Assembly (NCBI GenBank): GCA_016765135.1
Contig: JAESQN010000031.1
Span: 1 to 64,000 of the forward strand
Length of the DNA stretch: 64,000 bases
Direction: 5' to 3'
From: Robiginitomaculum sp.
GTDB lineage: Bacteria > Pseudomonadota > Alphaproteobacteria > Caulobacterales > Maricaulaceae
Shown: positions 63,143 through 64,000 of the stretch, piece after piece
How positions within the stretch are numbered: position 1 is the stretch's first letter
How the letters are laid out: every line of letters begins with the position of its first letter
The notes under the pieces: model-generated
The model's database searches: none
Told to the model about the DNA's origin: nothing
What the model saw: the letters and a program-made list of their open reading frames with translations, nothing else
Made by a program: the position numbers and the translations under genes

Positions 63143-63969
63143 ACATTCGACAAAAGTAAGTTTTCTATCCCGGTGCTGCCCAAACCTCCACCTAATATTG
63201 ATAATGCTGTCATGCCACGGGTATTGGCACCGGGGCCGTTATTTACCTGTTCGCGCAACTGAAACCGCCTAATCGCGTCGTCAACAACTTGCGGATCAGA
63301 GAAGATATCAATGCTGTCACTACCAAACAACAGTTTGGCTTTATCAACCAGAATGCCGACTTGCTGGTCAATATCGATCTGGGAAAATGCGGGCGGAAGA
63401 TTAAACGCGCCTTCAAGCACGGCGCGTATTGGCCTTGAACCAAGTGCCCTGAGCCAACCTGTGGTTTGGGTCAGGCCTTGCCCGGCCAAATCGGCCATTT
63501 CTCGTTTGAAATTCATGGCAAGGCGCATGGAATTGTCTACATTGCCAACGGCGGTTTCAAAACCGACAATTAGAAAGTTGTCAACGATTTCGTCGACCCG
63601 CCCGGAAGTGGGAAAAAAACCACCGTCCGCAAAAGAGAACATTTCGGTGAACGCTATATAAGCCGGATTACCGAGCCGGTTGGCGAAACTTTGCGGATCA
63701 AATACGCCTTGGTCTAATATGTTGCGCACAAAAGCCCGTTTGTCCAACTCCTCTCCCAAGCCAAAAGCGCCAAGCGCCACCGACAACAAGCGCCGGTCAG
63801 ACACCAGGTCTTGGGAGGTTTCAACATTGCCAATATTTTCACGAAAATAATCCACATCGCGCTGAATACTTGCCGAGCGGTTAAACAGTTCTTGCTGGCG
63901 CTCTTGTGTGCGCTCTAAAAACCTCCAGCCTGCCAGACCGGAAAAGGGTATAACCGGGTTCAAGTCCAT
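63139..63969 (-). CDS. DUF1217 flagellar-associated protein
   Basis: 276 aa. SGLAGWRFLERTQERQQELF near the start and repeated helical units with the D-x-R-L-L-x-V-A-L-G-A-F-G-L motif (SDRRLLSVALGAFGL) identify DUF1217, a family found with flagellar genes in alphaproteobacteria. The role is not established; secreted rod- or hook-associated function has been suggested from context only. Convergent with fliI; the remaining 31 bases to the window edge hold no recognisable gene. Confidence 0.88.
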   Translation of the reverse strand: MDLNPVIPFSGLAGWRFLERTQERQQELFNRSASIQRDVDYFRENIGNVETSQDLVSDRRLLSVALGAFGLGEELDKRAFVRNILDQGVFDPQSFANRLGNPAYIAFTEMFSFADGGFFPTSGRVDEIVDNFLIVGFETAVGNVDNSMRLAMNFKREMADLAGQGLTQTTGWLRALGSRPIRAVLEGAFNLPPAFSQIDIDQQVGILVDKAKLLFGSDSIDIFSDPQVVDDAIRRFQLREQVNNGPGANTRGMTALSILGGGLGSTGIENLLLSNV

Positions 63970-64000
63970 CAGCCGGTTTTCTGCAAGTCAATATTATGTG

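Overview
The window is about 64 kb of an alphaproteobacterial chromosome. The evidence is the Fur-family regulator Irr with a perfect Irr-type operator, an ATP12 chaperone, a TIGR02300/FYDLN acidic protein, a TimA(Tim44-like)-MltA-Smr cluster divergent from secB, rph facing hrcA-grpE, aroA-cmk-rpsA, and a flagellar block flgB-flgC-fliE-fliQ-flhA-fliR-flhB with fliI and a DUF1217 protein. The flagellar order resembles Rhodobacterales/Hyphomonadales; I cannot name a species.

Bases 1-8198 look like a mobile island at the 3' end of a chromosomal tRNA-Arg(ACG) (8199-8275). A tyrosine recombinase (6703-8076) lies just inside it. The left part holds broken genes: an IS3-type transposase with a 23-bp frameshifting insertion, a 37-codon remnant of a second integrase, and a Fic protein lacking its N-terminus. 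The intact cargo is an RNA-repair module: RtcR (CARF + sigma54 AAA+ activator, + strand) divergent from rtcB (RNA ligase) and rtcA (RNA 3'-phosphate cyclase). Between a sigma54-type promoter (4846-4860, minus) and rtcB sit four closely spaced tRNA genes on the rtcBA strand: Gln(TTG), a tRNA-like gene with an abnormal 26-nt anticodon arm, Asn(GTT) and Arg(ACG). All encode CCA, and gaps are 10, 5 and 2 nt. This reads as one inducible transcript that supplies RNA-repair enzymes together with spare or decoy tRNAs. It is the main discovery candidate.

Bases 8.3-11.3 kb hold an acetyltransferase, an S58 (DmpA-type) peptidase, a stretch of about 870 bp without a convincing gene but with several hairpins, and an AT-rich orphan membrane protein. 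Bases 11.3-32 kb are mostly housekeeping: PLP decarboxylase, rph, hrcA, grpE, YegP-like, uppP, smr, mltA, timA, secB, dapB, a GFA-family protein, an FMN reductase, nth, a membrane protein, rpsA, cmk, aroA, FYDLN protein, tRNA-Ala(GGC), irr, an NTF2-like protein, crcB, an RluC-type synthase, ATP12 and an OsmC-like protein. Bases 32-39.3 kb hold a small XRE regulator, rnr, topA, ruvX, an acyltransferase and small hypotheticals.

Bases 39.3-43.1 kb are a three-gene operon of helical or coiled-coil proteins that I do not recognise with certainty. An ATP-grasp protein and a PfkB kinase follow. Bases 45.2-53.4 kb form a reductive pyrimidine-degradation operon on the minus strand (preT-preA-aminotransferase-ureidopropionase-NCS1 permease-dihydropyrimidinase). 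It is interrupted by a GIY-YIG gene in a 433-bp cassette with perfect 12-bp terminal inverted repeats, and preceded by a potentially structured leader. A hybrid histidine kinase (53.7-55.7 kb) and a candidate small RNA separate it from the flagellar export and rod genes, which run to the right edge.
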